Part shown: positions 62,930-64,000 of the stretch, piece by piece | How positions within the stretch are numbered: position 1 is the first letter of the stretch | Layout of the letters: each line of letters starts with the position of its first letter | Assembly: GCF_000425625.1 (NCBI RefSeq) | Contig: NZ_AUDU01000028.1 | Location: forward strand, 102,417 to 166,416 | Source of the DNA: Stutzerimonas azotifigens DSM 17556 | GTDB lineage: Bacteria; Pseudomonadota; Gammaproteobacteria; Pseudomonadales; Pseudomonadaceae | Reading direction: 5' to 3' | Length of the DNA: 64,000 nucleotides | Translations under genes and position numbers: made by a program | The notes under the pieces: generated by a model | Database searches by the model: none | Seen by the model: only the letters and a program-made list of their open reading frames with translations | Told to the model about the DNA's origin: nothing

Positions 62930-62982
62930 TCGGTCACCTGTGCTTGTTCTTGTCGGGTGCGAGTGGACGGGCTACCTGGAGG

Positions 62983-63357
62983 CTAGACGGTGGTGGCCTC
63001 CAGCGCGGCGCGACAGCGCTCTTCGGCCGTATCGAGCTCGAGCTGCATCTGGCGGATATCGAGCAGCTGCTGCTCGAGCTGCTCGCGGCGTTCGGCGATC
63101 TTGTGCATGAAGGTCTCCAGTTGCTTGCGGTTGCCGCCTTCCGGGTCGTACAACTCGATCAGCTCCTTGCACTCGGCCAGCGAGAAACCGATGCGCTTGC
63201 CGCGCAGGATGAGCTTGAGCGTGACCCGGTCCTTGCCCGAGTAGACACGCTCCTGCCCACGCCGCTCGGGGCTGAGCATGCCCTGCTCCTCATAGAAGCG
63301 GATCGCCCGGGGCGTGATGTCCAACTCGCGGGCCAGGTCGGAAATGCTGTACGGCAT
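62983..63357 (-). CDS. liuR: MerR family regulator of the liu cluster
   Basis: DNA-binding regulator of leucine/isovalerate degradation, 124 residues. The winged HTH reads YSISDLARELDITPRAIRFY followed by EEQGMLSPERRGQERVYSGK, then a coiled-coil dimerisation helix (LETFMHKIAERREQLEQQLL). It lacks the Cys set of metal-sensing MerR proteins, as expected for LiuR. Its start lies ten bases from a 22-bp palindrome (63367-63388), the likely autoregulatory operator. Confidence 0.95.
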   Translation of the reverse strand: MPYSISDLARELDITPRAIRFYEEQGMLSPERRGQERVYSGKDRVTLKLILRGKRIGFSLAECKELIELYDPEGGNRKQLETFMHKIAERREQLEQQLLDIRQMQLELDTAEERCRAALEATTV

Positions 63358-63366
63358 GCGCCACCT

Positions 63367-63388
63367 CTTACGTTTACGTTAACGTAAG
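63367..63388 (-). promoter_or_regulatory. LiuR operator, candidate
   Basis: Perfect 8-bp inverted repeat CTTACGTT / AACGTAAG around TACGTT, directly upstream of liuR. It agrees with the TTACGTTNACGT-type LiuR motif as I recall it. The spacing suits MerR-type repression or promoter distortion. Confidence 0.8.
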
Positions 63389-63639
63389 CCAGCGATGACT
63401 ATTGGTCAACCGCCCGGGCGATCGGTACACGGGAATCGACCCGCCCGAAGGCGTCATGTATCGGATGGTCGAGTCGGAGAAGCAGCCGGAGAGAGGGACC
63501 CGCCCTGGAAACGGCGGAGGCGCTGACAGGCAGATCCGGATCTGCCCGCTACCTCGGGCCGAAGGTCAACCGGATTGCAGCGAGCATATTGTGAAGGCCT
63601 GAAGCCGGCGCCCATTGGCCTGGCACTCAGCCGCCCTCC

Positions 63640-63735
63640 GTGGATACCGGCCTGCGCCGGCGTGACGGGCTCTGGCGCAGCGTCCAGACTCCTTACCCCC
63701 ATCCCGTCGCCCCGGCCTGCGCCGGGGCCCAGTGG
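63640..63735. repeat. REP-type repeats between liuR and the rrn operon
   Basis: GGATACCGGCCTGCGCCGGC (from 63642) and the palindrome CCCCGGCCTGCGCCGGGGCC (from 63712) are variants of the common 'TACCGGCCTGCGCCGG' intergenic element, which also occurs at 1007-1022. Translated on the reverse strand it gives the well-known spurious VTPAQAGIH peptide. No gene is seen between 63389 and 63825. Confidence 0.8.
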
Positions 63736-63825
63736 GGGCCACGCCGCCGCCCGGCCGCACGCCTGAGGGCCGGCCCGCTCCAGGGATGCCGGGCGCAGCC
63801 ATCCACTTTTCCACCGCGCAAAAGC

Positions 63826-63857
63826 AAACGCCCCGGCCGTTTCGGGCCAGGGCGTTT
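63826..63857 (-). terminator. rrn operon terminator
   Basis: Hairpin with one mismatch in a 13-bp stem (AAACGCCCTGGCC / GGCCGGGGCGTTT on the minus strand), starting nine bases after the 5S 3' end and followed on the minus strand by TTTGCTTTTGC. Confidence 0.85.
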
Positions 63858-63866
63858 GGGATAGGA

Positions 63867-63983
63867 GCTTGACGATGACCTACTCTCACATGGGGAAGCC
63901 CCACACTACCATCGGCGATGCGTCGTTTCACTACTGAGTTCGGGATGGGATCAGGTGGTTCCAACGCTCTATGATCGTCAAGC
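63867..63983 (-). rRNA. rrf: 5S ribosomal RNA
   Basis: About 117 nt. The minus strand begins GCTTGACGATCATAGAGCGT and ends AGAGTAGGTCATCGTCAAGC; the two ends pair. Internal GGAACCACCTGATCCCATCC and CCGAACTCAGTAGTGAAACG are the universal 5S core, in the Pseudomonas form. Being on the minus strand next to the window end, it is the last gene of an rrn operon whose 23S and 16S lie to the right. Confidence 0.98.
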
Positions 63984-64000
63984 AATTCGGTTGGGGACCC

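Noticed and set aside
63454..63702. Small protein with VTPAQAGIHGG
   Set aside because: This is the translation of a dispersed intergenic repeat, known to create spurious ORFs; no ribosome-binding site.

Overview
The window is high-GC gammaproteobacterial chromosome. The 5S rRNA at the right edge, the liuRABCDE leucine cluster, a DUF2790 gene and the REP-type intergenic repeats all point to Pseudomonadaceae (Pseudomonas or Stutzerimonas). No phage, insertion sequence, transposase or CRISPR array was seen. Gene density is high, and several gene pairs converge with only a few bases between them.

Layout. 1-887: 3' part of a DctP-type TRAP binding protein. 888-1702: REP-rich spacer holding a roughly 200-bp MITE-like element. 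1703-8045: osmolyte and sugar-acid transport (two BCCT transporters, a GntP permease and two related small acidic proteins). 8441-11416: polar amino-acid ABC transporter, followed by a Methyltransf_32 protein. 12677-19505 (minus): TonB receptor plus peptide/nickel-type ABC importer, with a Zur-like operator and a terminator-like hairpin in its leader. 19852-20290: decayed copper-chaperone locus. 20400-20475: tRNA-Thr(UGU). 20696-34343: catabolic island with thiolase, acyl-CoA dehydrogenase, NDP-forming acyl-CoA synthetase, hydratase/dehydrogenase fusion, MmgE/PrpD enzyme, LysR regulator, TAXI-type TRAP transporter and an AbrB-family membrane protein.

34518-36919: small acidic and hypothetical proteins, a LysR regulator and a DUF2790 protein. 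37038-47558: nitrogen-compound module with an IclR regulator, an oligopeptide-type ABC importer behind a strong sigma-54 promoter match, an amidase, an N-carbamoyl amino acid hydrolase, and on the opposite strand an MBL-fold hydrolase and cyanase. 48277-52699: DUF6351 secreted protein, aldo/keto reductase and LysR. 52857-54922: class III aminotransferase with a glutamine-amidotransferase-like protein that lacks the nucleophile cysteine. 54926-56287: phytase-like secreted esterase. 56411-63357: liuRABCDE, with an operator-like palindrome ahead of liuR. 63867-63983: 5S rRNA on the minus strand, so the rest of the rrn operon lies beyond the right edge.

How it works together. Most of the window is scavenging and catabolism: import systems sit beside the enzymes that would use their cargo. 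The least-described parts are the TAXI/PrpD/acyl-CoA island, the putatively Zur-controlled TonB-ABC operon with a leader hairpin, the sigma-54-driven amide/carbamoyl module, and the acidic mini-proteins next to BCCT transporters. Functional assignments rest on motif and family recognition by eye; no database search was run.
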